From Cyanobacteria bacterium UBA11153 (lineage in GTDB: Bacteria > Cyanobacteriota > Cyanobacteriia > Cyanobacteriales > Coleofasciculaceae), in the NCBI GenBank assembly GCA_003511885.1, contig DOIX01000029.1, forward strand, positions 1 to 19,838: a stretch of DNA of 19,838 nt, read 5' to 3'. Shown here piece after piece: positions 1-7,605 of this stretch. The first letter of the stretch is position 1; the number at the start of each line of letters is the position of its first letter. Both the position numbers and the translations under genes were made by a program. The notes under the pieces were generated by a model. It made no database searches. It was not told the origin of the DNA and worked only from the letters and a program-made list of their open reading frames with translations.

Positions 1-80
1 CCTTGTGGGATTTGTTAGAGAGCGTGGATCTTCAGCGATGAAGGTCAGAATCCCCCGCATTCATGCGCGGGGTTCTTCAA
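1..80 (+). mobile_element. Probable right end of an IS200/IS605-type (tnpB) element entering from the left
   Basis: A hairpin (stem CCCCGC 53-58 with GCGGGG 67-72, 8-nt loop) is preceded by GAATC and followed by TTCTTCAA ending at 80. This order, GAATC, then a GC-rich hairpin, then a terminal TCAA, is how the right end of ISDra2-like elements, and hence the 3' end of their omega RNA, is built. If so, the tnpB gene lies just outside the window on the plus strand and the element stops near position 80. The bases from 81 on would then be the flank read as the RNA guide. The gene itself is not visible, so the call rests on this architecture alone. Confidence 0.4.
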
Positions 81-108
81 AGGATAAATCCGTGTGAGGA
101 TGGGAAAA

Positions 109-164
109 CAAGCAAAAACCAACAACTAATAACCAACAAGCAAAAACCAACAACTAATAACCAA
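109..164. repeat. Two exact tandem copies of a 28-bp unit (8 heptads) at the hdrB-like stop codon
   Basis: Positions 109-136 and 137-164 are identical. The 28-bp unit is four heptads of the form xAAxxAA (CAAGCAA, AAACCAA, CAACTAA, TAACCAA). It therefore belongs with the short tandemly repeated heptamers known from filamentous cyanobacteria. The second copy runs into the minus-strand gene that ends at 154 and supplies its TAG stop and its last codons. Confidence 0.93.
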
Positions 165-1062
165 TCGCTTCCAAAACAGGCTCAGTAGAAACAATATGCT
201 TACTCAAACCTAATTTTTGGGGAAGAATACCCAAAGCCAGGGAAATCAACTGAGGTAAATGCAGTATTGGCAAACCTAACTTCCGCCCAATTACCTTTTC
301 CACTTCCGGTTGGCGGGAATCTAGATTGAGATGACATAAGGGGCAAGGAGTAACAATACAATCGGCACCTGCATCAATAGCTTCCTGAATATGGTTTCCT
401 GCCATTTGAAAAGATTGCTCAGTAGCATAGCTGGAAATAGGCCAACCACAACATTGAGTACGCCCTCGGTAGTAAACAGGTGTCGCCCCAACCGCACGAA
501 AGACATTTTCCATCGATTCCGGTTGAAAGGGGTTATCGTAGGGAATAGATTTTTGTCCCCGGAGCAAGTAGCAGCCATAGAATGCAGCACATTTTAATCC
601 GGCTAGCTTCCGGGTGACTCGCGCTTGGAGTGCTTCCAATCCGTAATCGCCAACTAAAGCCCAGAGTAAATGCTTCACCTCAGTAGTGCCGCGATAAGGA
701 GAACAACGTTCTTTCTGGAGTAAGCCATTAATCTGTTTAATATAGGCTGTGTCTGTCTCTTGGAAGTCTTTTAATCGTTCATTTACATGACCAATTACAC
801 CCTGACAGGTACTACAATGAGTTAAAAGTGGTAAATTGAGTTCCTCTGCTAAGGCGATATTCCGAGCATTTATGGTGTCTTCGAGGAGTTGGGAATCTTC
901 CTTAAAAGTACCGGAGCCACAACAGGAGGCTTTTTTTAACTCAATTAGTTCAATGCCCAGGGCTTGAGTTAAAGCTGCGGTAGATTGATATAGTTCAATA
1001 CAAGCACCTTGGGCGACGCATCCAGGAAAGTAGGCATATTTGAGGGTTGGTAATTGTGTCAT
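154..1062 (-). CDS. HdrB-like cysteine-rich CCG-domain protein (heterodisulfide reductase subunit B family)
   Basis: This 302-aa soluble protein has two cysteine-rich CCG domains. The first has C15, C47-C48-G49 and C83-x2-C86. The second has C164, C204-C205-G206 and C240-x2-C243. This is the CxnCCGxnCxxC pattern of HdrB and of the SdhE-type succinate dehydrogenase subunit, which binds unusual non-cubane Fe-S clusters and passes electrons at a disulfide or quinone site. All motif cysteines are intact. Cyanobacteria make no coenzyme B or M, so the methanogen reaction cannot be its role and the physiological partner is unknown. No HdrA, HdrC or Sdh subunit gene lies next to it. The ATG at 1062 starts right before the first CCG domain, as expected. 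The stop codon falls inside a heptad repeat. Confidence 0.85.
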   Translation of the reverse strand: MTQLPTLKYAYFPGCVAQGACIELYQSTAALTQALGIELIELKKASCCGSGTFKEDSQLLEDTINARNIALAEELNLPLLTHCSTCQGVIGHVNERLKDFQETDTAYIKQINGLLQKERCSPYRGTTEVKHLLWALVGDYGLEALQARVTRKLAGLKCAAFYGCYLLRGQKSIPYDNPFQPESMENVFRAVGATPVYYRGRTQCCGWPISSYATEQSFQMAGNHIQEAIDAGADCIVTPCPLCHLNLDSRQPEVEKVIGRKLGLPILHLPQLISLALGILPQKLGLSKHIVSTEPVLEAIGY

Positions 1063-1104
1063 AAAATTTCTTTACATCTACAATCGATTTTACTTCTCCT
1101 CCAT

Positions 1105-1144
1105 GAGAATCCTCACGGGGGATTGTCGTGGAGGGAGGATTCTC
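1105..1144. repeat. Inverted repeat with nested stem in front of the hdrB-like gene
   Basis: GAGAATCCTC (1105-1114) and GAGGATTCTC (1135-1144) are perfect reverse complements. A second stem, CACG (1114-1117) with CGTG (1127-1130), nests inside. On the minus strand it would lie about 45-80 nt ahead of the ATG of the hdrB-like gene. It could be a 5'-UTR hairpin or a decayed IS end. There is no T tract to make it a terminator. Confidence 0.75.
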
Positions 1145-1335
1145 CCATATACGTCGCGAGAGCTTTTTCTTTAGCCACCATGGGGTTGGTAAACATCTTA
1201 CTATACCCAATCATATTCTCAGCTAGAATGGAATTATTATAGTTATAACGGCTATTTTTGATCCTGTATAAAATATCTTCCTTATCCTGACATTCCTGAG
1301 ATATCTTTAATTTTATAGCGGATTTCACCTGAGTG

Positions 1336-1387
1336 AGGTACACCCATAATATACAAACTTTTTTTCATTATTGTTTCAGGTGTACCT
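1336..1387. repeat. Inverted repeat AGGTACACC / GGTGTACCT with AT-rich loop
   Basis: Perfect 9-bp arms sit at 1336-1344 and 1379-1387, separated by 34 bp that include a run of eight T. A related CACCTGA lies just outside the left arm and CAGGTG overlaps the right arm, so more than one fold is possible. It lies downstream of tnpB. It may be a remnant of an older insertion, but no transposase is attached. Confidence 0.6.
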
Positions 1388-1435
1388 TATGCGGCTGCAA
1401 GCTGCTGTATATTCTCCCGATCGCACCAAACACAA

Positions 1436-1461
1436 TTGAATAAGCATAACACCTCATAGCT
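1436..1461 (-). mobile_element. Predicted right end of the tnpB element (hairpin plus terminal TTCAA)
   Basis: Read on the minus strand, a short imperfect hairpin (AGC.AT paired with ATGCT, one T bulged; plus coordinates 1443-1461) is followed by TTATTCAA ending at 1436. IS200/IS605 ends are subterminal hairpins with an unpaired T, followed by a short cleavage site such as TCAA. This is therefore a plausible boundary, 18-43 bp past the tnpB stop. It rests on a short motif. Confidence 0.3.
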
Positions 1462-1478
1462 GGTAAAAGTCTAGTCAT

Positions 1479-1520
1479 CTATGACATGACATGGGAGGCA
1501 TGAAGCCCCTCCCCTTTCGC
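1479..1520 (-). ncRNA. Possible omega-RNA scaffold hairpin at the tnpB 3' end
   Basis: The last tnpB codons contain a stem, GGGAGG 1493-1498 with CCTCCC 1508-1513. In TnpB elements the guide RNA comes from the 3' end of the tnpB transcript plus the right end, so a structured stop-codon region is expected there. The ends of the RNA cannot be set from sequence alone. Confidence 0.3.
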
Positions 1521-2756
1521 TTTTACTTTGAGCGGATTAACCCGCCTGGGCTGAACTACGCAGCTCTCTATCCCATTGCTTAATGCTTTTGGGAGTGCTT
1601 TTCGCATGATATTGTAAGATCCATTCACATCAGCATTAATTAACAAACCATCTATCGTTTTGTACAAACCTCTCTGGATGCGTTTGCCAGTAAATTCTAC
1701 GCTGTCACCATCACTATCTCCGTAAACAGGAATCGGATCTAAATTAAGAAAGTTGGATACAGAAGTATAGGATTCTTCCTGTATTATTACTTTGATTCCC
1801 ACTAAAAGAGCTTTGTATTCCAACATTTGAATTAATCGAGTGTGGGGAATACTGACAAAGTTCTGATTGTTCTGTTTACCTAAGTTAATGGAGTTTTTCC
1901 ACTGGGGATTTTTTCCAATTACTAATGTCCCAATCTGGTGTGCGCTCAAAATATCGATAATCAGCCGACTGGCATGGTGTAAGTAGTTATCTACTTTTTG
2001 ATGGCGGCAGCGAGTCAGGCGCTGAATTCTTGATGAGGTTTTGAGATTGCCTTTTAATTGAGATTGTAATTGGGATTTGCGTTTGTTGTAGAACTGATTG
2101 ATGGATTTGAGAGGTCGCCCGTTAATCAGTAAAGGAATAAATCCTGGTTGATTTGATGTTAGCGCCACTAAGTTATTCAGTCCGAGATCGATACTGGCTA
2201 CTGATGTAGAGTTCTCTTGGTTGATGGTGGACTCCGGTTCATTGTAAATTACCTCGATCATATAACAATCGCATTTCGGCACTACTCTTACTTGACAAAT
2301 TTTCTCTGGCTTGACAGTCGTTTTTATCGAAATGTCAGTTCCGGAAAGTTTGATAAGTCCTTTTTTTAATTCCTTCCTGCTAATTGCTTGCAGAGTCTAG
2401 ACGAGCAGATTTCGTCCCTTAACTTTATCTTTGTACTTCGGTAGTTTTGGGCGGCCGGTAAATTTGGTCGGCTCATTTTTGTAAGCTTTGATAGCCTCGA
2501 AAAAACCTTGCCAGTTTTTGTCTAATATCATCAAGATTTGTTGGCTGACTTTAGCAGGTAGTACTTGATATGATGGATGGGATTTCATCAAAGAAGCCAT
2601 GAGATTGTAAGTGAGATATCCCCAGTTATAAAGGAAATTTTGGCGAATGATATAGTTAGCAGCGTTGTAGAGATTTTTGGATTGCCATGCTAAGTTATCG
2701 AGTTCGTCAAAACGAGCGTCATCAGATTTAATAATATGTCTTTCAGCTAGCTGCAC
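1479..2756 (-). pseudogene. tnpB: TnpB (IS200/IS605 OrfB) RNA-guided nuclease gene with one in-frame amber codon
   Basis: Two open stretches, 2756-2397 and 2396-1479, are in the same frame and separated only by TAG at 2399-2397 (codon 120). Reading through it gives a continuous 425-codon TnpB, a normal length. The stop replaces a residue after RNLLV, within the conserved KGRNLLV-x-TLQAIS block, and is one base from a Tyr codon. The start is GTG (VQLAERHII), with AGGAAG about 5 nt upstream. RuvC-I Asp is at codon 190 (DLGLNN) and RuvC-III Asp at 376 (NADVNG). The usual RuvC-II Glu position reads VIGKN (G281), while an EE pair lies at 327-328. The zinc-ribbon cysteines are absent. No tnpA is present. 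The gene would be inactive unless the amber is suppressed or the second part is translated from an internal start (GTG at 2282). Confidence 0.9.
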
Positions 2757-2830
2757 TCTGGACTTCCTTCCTCGTAAATAAAGGTTGGGTTGGAAGCGAT
2801 TGTCCTTCCGTGGTCATCCGGCTCCTGAGT

Positions 2831-2842
2831 TAGTATATACTA
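2831..2842. promoter_or_regulatory. 12-bp perfect palindrome TAGTATATACTA upstream of tnpB
   Basis: The palindrome lies 75-86 bp ahead of the tnpB GTG and 91-102 bp ahead of the divergent DUF3352 gene. It holds TATACT on either strand, so it could serve as a -10 element for either gene or form part of the left end of the element. No good -35 box is seen at 17 bp on the minus strand (GTCAAA, 3 of 6 matches). Confidence 0.3.
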
Positions 2843-2932
2843 GTCCTGACTATCTTTGACTATAAACTTAATGAAGTTTTACAATACCCTGCTACGCTAC
2901 ATTAACAAAGATACCGATCGTCCCCTCTATTC

Positions 2933-4732
2933 ATGTTAAAGAAAAACAACCCTCTATTACTGGTAACCTTAGCAGTAGTGACATTCTTCGTTGTCTGTGG
3001 TATCACTTCATACGGCTTGTGGCTGCACCGGAATATGTTGCTGAAAAATGCCCCATTAGGATCCCAATTGATACCTCAAGATGCTCTAGTCATGGCATCA
3101 ATTTCTACCAATCCACTCCTATGGCAGAATTTGCAACAATATGGCACGGCAGAAACTCAAGCAGCTTTCCATAAACAGCTTACTGAAATCCGGAATAATC
3201 TCTTAACCGCTAATGGCTATAACTACGAGCAAGATATTCAACCAGGTTTAGCAGAAACAATTGCGATCGCGTATTTAGACCATCCCACATCAAGTACCAA
3301 GCGACAAGGGAAACCGAATCAATCTTTAGAAATACCATTTTTGCAAATTCCTGACTTAATCGTACTCCCGATGGGGAATCCCGCCCAAGCCAAGCAGATA
3401 TTAGATAAAGCCAAATCTCAGACAGTGACGCAGGTGGGAGAAAGAGTCTATAAAGGCGTACCGATTCGAGAAACCCAAAAGAATAATACCACTAATTATT
3501 CTTGTGCTGCCCTAGGACGTTTCTTAGTTGTCACCACCAATCCTAGGATCGTGGATCGAGTAATTGATACCTATAAAGGAGATGATTCTATTGCCATCAC
3601 CCCTGGTTATGTAGAAAGACTAGGAAAAATAGTCGCTACCAATACCTTCGCTCAAATATATTTTAATATCCCCGCCCTATCAAAAATAGCTGCCATCAAT
3701 TCCCAAAAAGCCCTACCTCCAGAAAAAATAGCCGCCAGCCAAGAAAAACAAGGCATTGCCACCACAGTAATATTAGAACCAGAAGGGATCGGATTCCAAT
3801 CCATTTCCTGGCTTAAACCCAAAAGCCAACGTAAATATAAAGTCAAAAATGCTAACAGCCGCTTGCCCAGACGTTTTCCCGCCAATACTTTATTCATGAT
3901 TTCCGGCGGTAACTTAGCCCAATTGTGGCAAGATTATGCCGCAACCGCCGCATCCAATCCACTCGCGCCCATCCTACCAGCTAACTTCAGTGCAGGATTA
4001 CAAGCAACATTAGGCTTAGACTTAGAAAAAGACTTATTACCCTGGATGGAAGGAGAATTTGCCCTCGCCCTCATTCCCGCCACCGACGACTTGCTGAAAT
4101 TACCAGAAAACTTACAGCCATCTCCCACATTAGGGGCAGGAGTAGCCTTGATCGTACTATCTAGCGATCGCGCCAGTACAGATCGAGCCTTCCAAAAACT
4201 AGACGAAGCCTTGAAAACCCGCTATCAGTTTACCGTCGAAAACACCCAGATTAACCAACAACCCGTAGTCAAATGGACATCACCTCTCGGAGGCGCGATC
4301 GCAACTCATGGCTGGTTAGAAGGTAATATCCTATTCTTCACCCTCGGCGCACCAATTACCAATACCATCTTGCCTCAACCCTCCGCCACGCTCATGCAAA
4401 CCGGGCTATTTCAACAAGTCGTCCCCAATCAGCCCAAACCAAATAATGGTCAACTTTTCCTAGATATCGATCGTACTTTAAATCGAGCCACTCTCAATTT
4501 ACCAACTCTTCCTCAACAACAAAAAAGTCTAATTCAGGCAATTCGTGCCCTGGGATTTACCATCGCAATTAATGATGAAAGAAGTACCCGCTTCGACATC
4601 TTTCTCAAACTCCAAAAAGCCCTAACACCCAATCTCTCTACTCCTGTTGAAACCACTCCTTCAATTACTCCCCAACCCTCTATAATTAAAACAATCCCAA
4701 CCCCTAAAATTCCCATAACTCCATCCCCTTAA
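2933..4732 (+). CDS. DUF3352-type membrane-anchored protein
   Basis: This 599-aa protein opens with a lysine-rich tip and one hydrophobic segment at about residues 8-30, which reads as an uncleaved signal anchor. The large remaining part would then lie on the far side of the membrane. The layout (short anchor, 'P.DALVMASISTNPLLW' start, a repeated pattern of 'FAQIYFNI' and 'GEFALALIP' strands) fits the cyanobacterial DUF3352 family, whose function is unknown. The C-terminus, about 570-599, is a Pro/Thr-rich tail. Three exact HIP1 sites lie inside (3263, 4164, 4295), so it is probably long resident in this genome. No Shine-Dalgarno is visible before the ATG. The gene stands alone, divergent from tnpB. 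The family call is from memory of its sequence style. Confidence 0.75.
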   Translation: MLKKNNPLLLVTLAVVTFFVVCGITSYGLWLHRNMLLKNAPLGSQLIPQDALVMASISTNPLLWQNLQQYGTAETQAAFHKQLTEIRNNLLTANGYNYEQDIQPGLAETIAIAYLDHPTSSTKRQGKPNQSLEIPFLQIPDLIVLPMGNPAQAKQILDKAKSQTVTQVGERVYKGVPIRETQKNNTTNYSCAALGRFLVVTTNPRIVDRVIDTYKGDDSIAITPGYVERLGKIVATNTFAQIYFNIPALSKIAAINSQKALPPEKIAASQEKQGIATTVILEPEGIGFQSISWLKPKSQRKYKVKNANSRLPRRFPANTLFMISGGNLAQLWQDYAATAASNPLAPILPANFSAGLQATLGLDLEKDLLPWMEGEFALALIPATDDLLKLPENLQPSPTLGAGVALIVLSSDRASTDRAFQKLDEALKTRYQFTVENTQINQQPVVKWTSPLGGAIATHGWLEGNILFFTLGAPITNTILPQPSATLMQTGLFQQVVPNQPKPNNGQLFLDIDRTLNRATLNLPTLPQQQKSLIQAIRALGFTIAINDERSTRFDIFLKLQKALTPNLSTPVETTPSITPQPSIIKTIPTPKIPITPSP

Positions 4733-4745
4733 TTCACCTAATACG

Positions 4746-4878
4746 CAGTTAAGCTGTCACGCTTTTAAGAAAGTCTGTTTTGAGAGAAGGGGATCTGGGG
4801 GCAGGGGAGCTTCTTCAGAGGGTTTGAGCGATTTTTTCCTAAATGAAAAATATACAGTTTAAATGCCTAGCAGCTTAC
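4746..4878 (-). repeat. Dispersed bordered repeat, copy 1 (conserved ends, variable middle)
   Basis: Read on the minus strand it begins TAAGCTGCTAG, then GCATTTAAACTGTATATT (4849-4866), and ends with AGCTTAACTG near 4746. The same two borders, in the same order and at nearly the same distance, occur at 8711-8840 on the plus strand. The sequence between the borders is unrelated in the two copies. Here it is G-rich on the plus strand, with GGGG spaced 7-8 bp. Confidence 0.65.
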
Positions 4879-4967
4879 CATCAAAAATAGTAGTTAAGAA
4901 ATACGTGACGGGGCGACAACTATGGCTGAAATCATTGCACAGTCTGACTGATAGCACATCACATTGA

Positions 4968-4991
4968 CCAAAAAATCAGTCTATTTTTTGG
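4968..4991. repeat. Perfect A/T-rich hairpin CCAAAAAAT / ATTTTTTGG
   Basis: Nine-bp arms at 4968-4976 and 4983-4991 enclose a 6-nt loop. The stem is weak (two G-C pairs), but each strand presents a T-rich 3' arm, so it might help end transcription from either side. No further function is visible. Confidence 0.5.
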
Positions 4992-5067
4992 CATTATTGA
5001 CACCCTGATTTCAACGCGAGTGGCTACAAATCTCATAGATTCGTTGTCCACCACCAGATTTCGGGTC

Positions 5068-5232
5068 TACCGTACTTAGTGTGCTAAAATATTATTTTAA
5101 ATAATTAAGAACCAAGTTATACCTCAACTTACTCAAAAAAAGGCTATTTTTGACTTATCCTTTGCTAAGTATTCTTGCGGGACAATGGCTTCAATCATTA
5201 TTTTGTAATAGTTTGGCACACTAAGTACGGTA
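5068..5232. mobile_element. MITE of the IS630/Tc1-mariner type, TA-flanked
   Basis: Perfect 15-bp terminal inverted repeats, CCGTACTTAGTGTGC at 5070-5084 and its reverse complement at 5216-5230, lie directly inside TA dinucleotides (5068-5069 and 5231-5232). TA duplication is the hallmark of IS630/Tc1-mariner insertion. The match continues two bases outward on each side. The 161-bp element has no coding capacity, so it would need a transposase supplied in trans. Nezha, described in Anabaena, is a cyanobacterial MITE of this type and similar size; I cannot confirm sequence identity to it. Confidence 0.8.
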
Positions 5233-5242
5233 GAACCGACAA

Positions 5243-5277
5243 AATATCCCCGACTTCTTTAAGAAATCGGGGATATT
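5243..5277 (-). terminator. Rho-independent terminator of htpG
   Basis: Perfect 11-bp stem, AATATCCCCGA (5243-5253) with TCGGGGATATT (5267-5277). The loop can extend the pairing through TTCTT/AAGAA. On the minus strand it comes 20 nt after the htpG stop, and the 3' arm ends in TATTTTG, a short U tract. The same stem could also stop plus-strand transcripts. Confidence 0.75.
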
Positions 5278-5297
5278 AAATCTTTCCTTAGCTTAAA

Positions 5298-7298
5298 TTA
5301 TCGTTCAGTTAAGCGTGTCAAAACCTGATTTGAACGTTCCACAAAAGATCTCATGCCTTCAGCATCAAATCCCTTTTGTGCCATCAGCGCCAAGTCATAA
5401 ACATGCTGACAAATCATCTTCGCTAACTCACCGCTAGGCGATGTACCTGCACCTTGAATAATACTTCCTTGACTCAAACTAACTAAATTTTGAATCAATG
5501 GATGGGCAGTATTTACCACTAAAATATGTTCCTCTGGAAATTCAGCCTTTTGCTGTTGAAACATTGCTGTCATATCCATCAAACGCCGCATTGCTTCTGG
5601 TATTAATACCATAGCAGGTGGCGTACCTTGAGGATCTTCACATTTCAGGGATTGAGTGCGAATATTGACCTTTGGCTTGTTAATGGCTTGTTCAAACAAT
5701 TCCTTAATTAGTTCGCTGCGAGTCTTGTTAGTTTTAGGATCGACAATCTCTGATGCTTTATCTTGATCGATCAGCGTTTTATCTAAATCCGCATCCACCC
5801 GCGAGAATTTAGCCTCAGAATATTCTCTTTCCAGGAAGCTCATAAAGTGAGTATCGATGAAAGAGTCCATAAAGAGGACTTCTAATCCTTGATTTTTGTG
5901 GAGTTCTATGTATGTTGCTTGGGCTACTTCATCGGTGCAGTAGAAAACTCGATTTTCTTGTTTTTCCTTATTCCTTTCCAGATACTCCTTCATTGTGGTA
6001 TAGGGATAACTGGGAGGTGAAGAATGAGAGGTGTCATTTTGATTTGGACTTACATCTTCCCAGGCATCACCCTCTTGAGATTGTACCTGTACTTCAGGTG
6101 TTTTTTCCATTACCTCTTCCTTCTTACCACCACCATCGTAAGTGGTACGGAATATAATAATATCTTCCACTTGCTTTTTGAACTTATCGTTATTCAGAGA
6201 ACCGAATTTTACAAAAGTACCCACATCTTGCCAGCAAGATATATATTCATCGCGGTTTTCGGTATACAATGAATTCAGACGATCGCCAACCTTCTTAGCA
6301 ATAAAATCAGCAATTCGACGAACAGTCCTGTCATTAGTCAAGGCAGAGCGAGAGACATTAAGAGGAATATCAGGACTATCAATTACTCCCCGCAGCGGCA
6401 TCAAGAAATTAGGGATTACTTCTTCACAACGATCGCTGACAAATACCTGATTGCAGAATAATTTGATATTTCCCTTAGTTACATCCACATCCGGTTTTAG
6501 TTTGGGGAAATAAAGAATACCATTGAGTAAAAAGGGATAATCCGTATTTAGATGTATCCAAAGGAGAGGTTCTTCTTGAAAAGGATAGAGATAGCGGTAA
6601 AATTCTAAATAATCCTCTTTAGTCAGATTTTGAGGTGATTCCTTCCAAAGGGCGCGATGCTTATTAATTGCCTCCTCATCCAGCTTAATCGGGACAGGCA
6701 TGAAATCGCAATAAGTTTTCACCAATTGCTTCACCCGCATCACTTCCAGGTACTCCAACTCCTCATCTTGCATCGTCAGGGTGATGGTAGTCCCCCGTTG
6801 GCTGCGAGATGAGTCTTCAAGCTGAAAAGCAGGGGAACCATCACAACTCCAATGGACTGCCGTAGCGCCAGCTTTGTAGGAGAGGGTGTCAATTTCCACT
6901 TTCTTAGCTACCATAAAGGAGGAGTAGAAACCCAGACCGAAATGACCGATAATCTGTTGGTCAGCATCTTTCTGGTATTTCTGGACAAACTCCTCGGCAC
7001 TGGAGAAGGCGACTTGGTTGATGTACTTTTTCACCTCGTCAGCCGTCATACCAATCCCGTTATCAGAGACAGACAGGGTTTTCTTGTCTTTATCGATAGC
7101 GATGGTAATTTCCGGTTCCCCGATGTCCCCGTCTACTTCTCCGGCATAGGAAACCATCTTGAGTTTCTGGATAGCGTCTACAGCGTTAGACACTAGTTCC
7201 CGGAGGAAGATTTCGTGATCCGTATAGAGGGACTTCTTGATGATGGGGAAGATATTCTCGGTATGGATTGTGATGTTGCCTTGTTCCAGTACTGTCAT
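5298..7298 (-). CDS. htpG: HtpG, Hsp90-family molecular chaperone
   Basis: This 666-aa cytosolic ATP-dependent chaperone binds and remodels client proteins as a dimer. The N-terminal GHKL ATPase shows E34 and N38 in RELVSNAVDA, D79 in DNGIGM and the glycine-rich lid GHFGLGFYS at 118-126. The middle domain carries the SDRCEEVIPNFL and LNVSR motifs; the Arg of LNVSR contacts the ATP phosphate in the family. The C-terminal dimerisation domain ends in LTRLTER. An acidic, Gln/Ser/Pro-rich insert at about 386-433 splits the middle domain; such an insert is usual in cyanobacterial HtpG. In cyanobacteria HtpG is heat-induced and supports phycobilisome linker stability. No CIRCE operator is visible upstream. 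The gene is monocistronic, with its own terminator. Confidence 0.97.
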   Translation of the reverse strand: MTVLEQGNITIHTENIFPIIKKSLYTDHEIFLRELVSNAVDAIQKLKMVSYAGEVDGDIGEPEITIAIDKDKKTLSVSDNGIGMTADEVKKYINQVAFSSAEEFVQKYQKDADQQIIGHFGLGFYSSFMVAKKVEIDTLSYKAGATAVHWSCDGSPAFQLEDSSRSQRGTTITLTMQDEELEYLEVMRVKQLVKTYCDFMPVPIKLDEEAINKHRALWKESPQNLTKEDYLEFYRYLYPFQEEPLLWIHLNTDYPFLLNGILYFPKLKPDVDVTKGNIKLFCNQVFVSDRCEEVIPNFLMPLRGVIDSPDIPLNVSRSALTNDRTVRRIADFIAKKVGDRLNSLYTENRDEYISCWQDVGTFVKFGSLNNDKFKKQVEDIIIFRTTYDGGGKKEEVMEKTPEVQVQSQEGDAWEDVSPNQNDTSHSSPPSYPYTTMKEYLERNKEKQENRVFYCTDEVAQATYIELHKNQGLEVLFMDSFIDTHFMSFLEREYSEAKFSRVDADLDKTLIDQDKASEIVDPKTNKTRSELIKELFEQAINKPKVNIRTQSLKCEDPQGTPPAMVLIPEAMRRLMDMTAMFQQQKAEFPEEHILVVNTAHPLIQNLVSLSQGSIIQGAGTSPSGELAKMICQHVYDLALMAQKGFDAEGMRSFVERSNQVLTRLTER

Positions 7299-7605
7299 AG
7301 ATGTCCGTTAGTGCGTTTAAGGGTTTTAAAGATGATTGTCAGCGATCGCGCTTGATTCTCAGTATAGGATTGCCCACCGTAGGCGATTCGGATTTCCCTA
7401 CTCTTTGCTGGTTCAGTCGCTCATAGAATAAAAATTTCTCTTCTGGGAAGACAGTCAACCTCATCCCTTGATGACAATAAAAATCTCTATGTTAGGCTAA
7501 AGCTAGGTTATTCATAAAGTTATATTTATATAAAAAATTAGCTGCTCGTTTTCAAATATCTAGTCTAGATTTTAGTTTTTGACTACAACTTATTAGGAAA
7601 GTGCA
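7299..7605. other. Divergent promoter region between htpG and the sulfotransferase pseudogene
   Basis: This 307-bp spacer holds one HIP1 site at 7342-7349. A TATACT on the minus strand (about 7360-7366) could be the htpG -10 box, with no good -35. No CIRCE-type inverted repeat is present. The right third is strongly A/T-rich and leads into the A/T-rich sulfotransferase. Confidence 0.45.

Larger units (their letters stand above)
1063..1478. other. Intergenic region between the hdrB-like start and the tnpB end
   Basis: No gene is supported in these 416 bp. The region holds two inverted repeats (1105-1144 and 1336-1387) and the predicted right end of the tnpB element (1436-1461). The minus-strand promoter of the hdrB-like gene must lie here or further upstream, but I see no convincing -35/-10 pair. 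Confidence 0.6.
4733..5297. other. Repeat-rich intergenic region between the DUF3352 gene and htpG
   Basis: In order, these 565 bp hold one copy of a bordered dispersed element (4746-4878), an A/T hairpin (4968-4991), a TA-flanked MITE (5068-5232) and the htpG terminator (5243-5277). Around 4875-4960 a plus-strand open stretch of under 30 codons begins PSKIVVKKYV, which resembles the N-terminus of IS630-type transposases. It may be a transposase scar, but it is too short to call. Confidence 0.65.

Noticed and set aside
109..164. CRISPR array
   Set aside because: The 28-bp copies are directly abutting with no spacers and are made of heptads.
4875..4960. IS630 transposase gene fragment (PSKIVVKKYV...)
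   Set aside because: The open stretch is under 30 codons and only the first few residues resemble the family; kept as a remark only.
4985..5066. Minus-strand open stretch reading SGGGQRIYEI
   Set aside because: About 18 codons with no start, no partner domain and no recognisable family.
5912..6450. Several plus-strand open frames of 80-100 codons inside htpG
   Set aside because: They are antisense shadows of a strongly conserved gene and encode no recognisable protein.
7299..7605. CIRCE (HrcA) operator upstream of htpG
   Set aside because: No TTAGCACTC/GAGTGCTAA inverted repeat could be found in the spacer.
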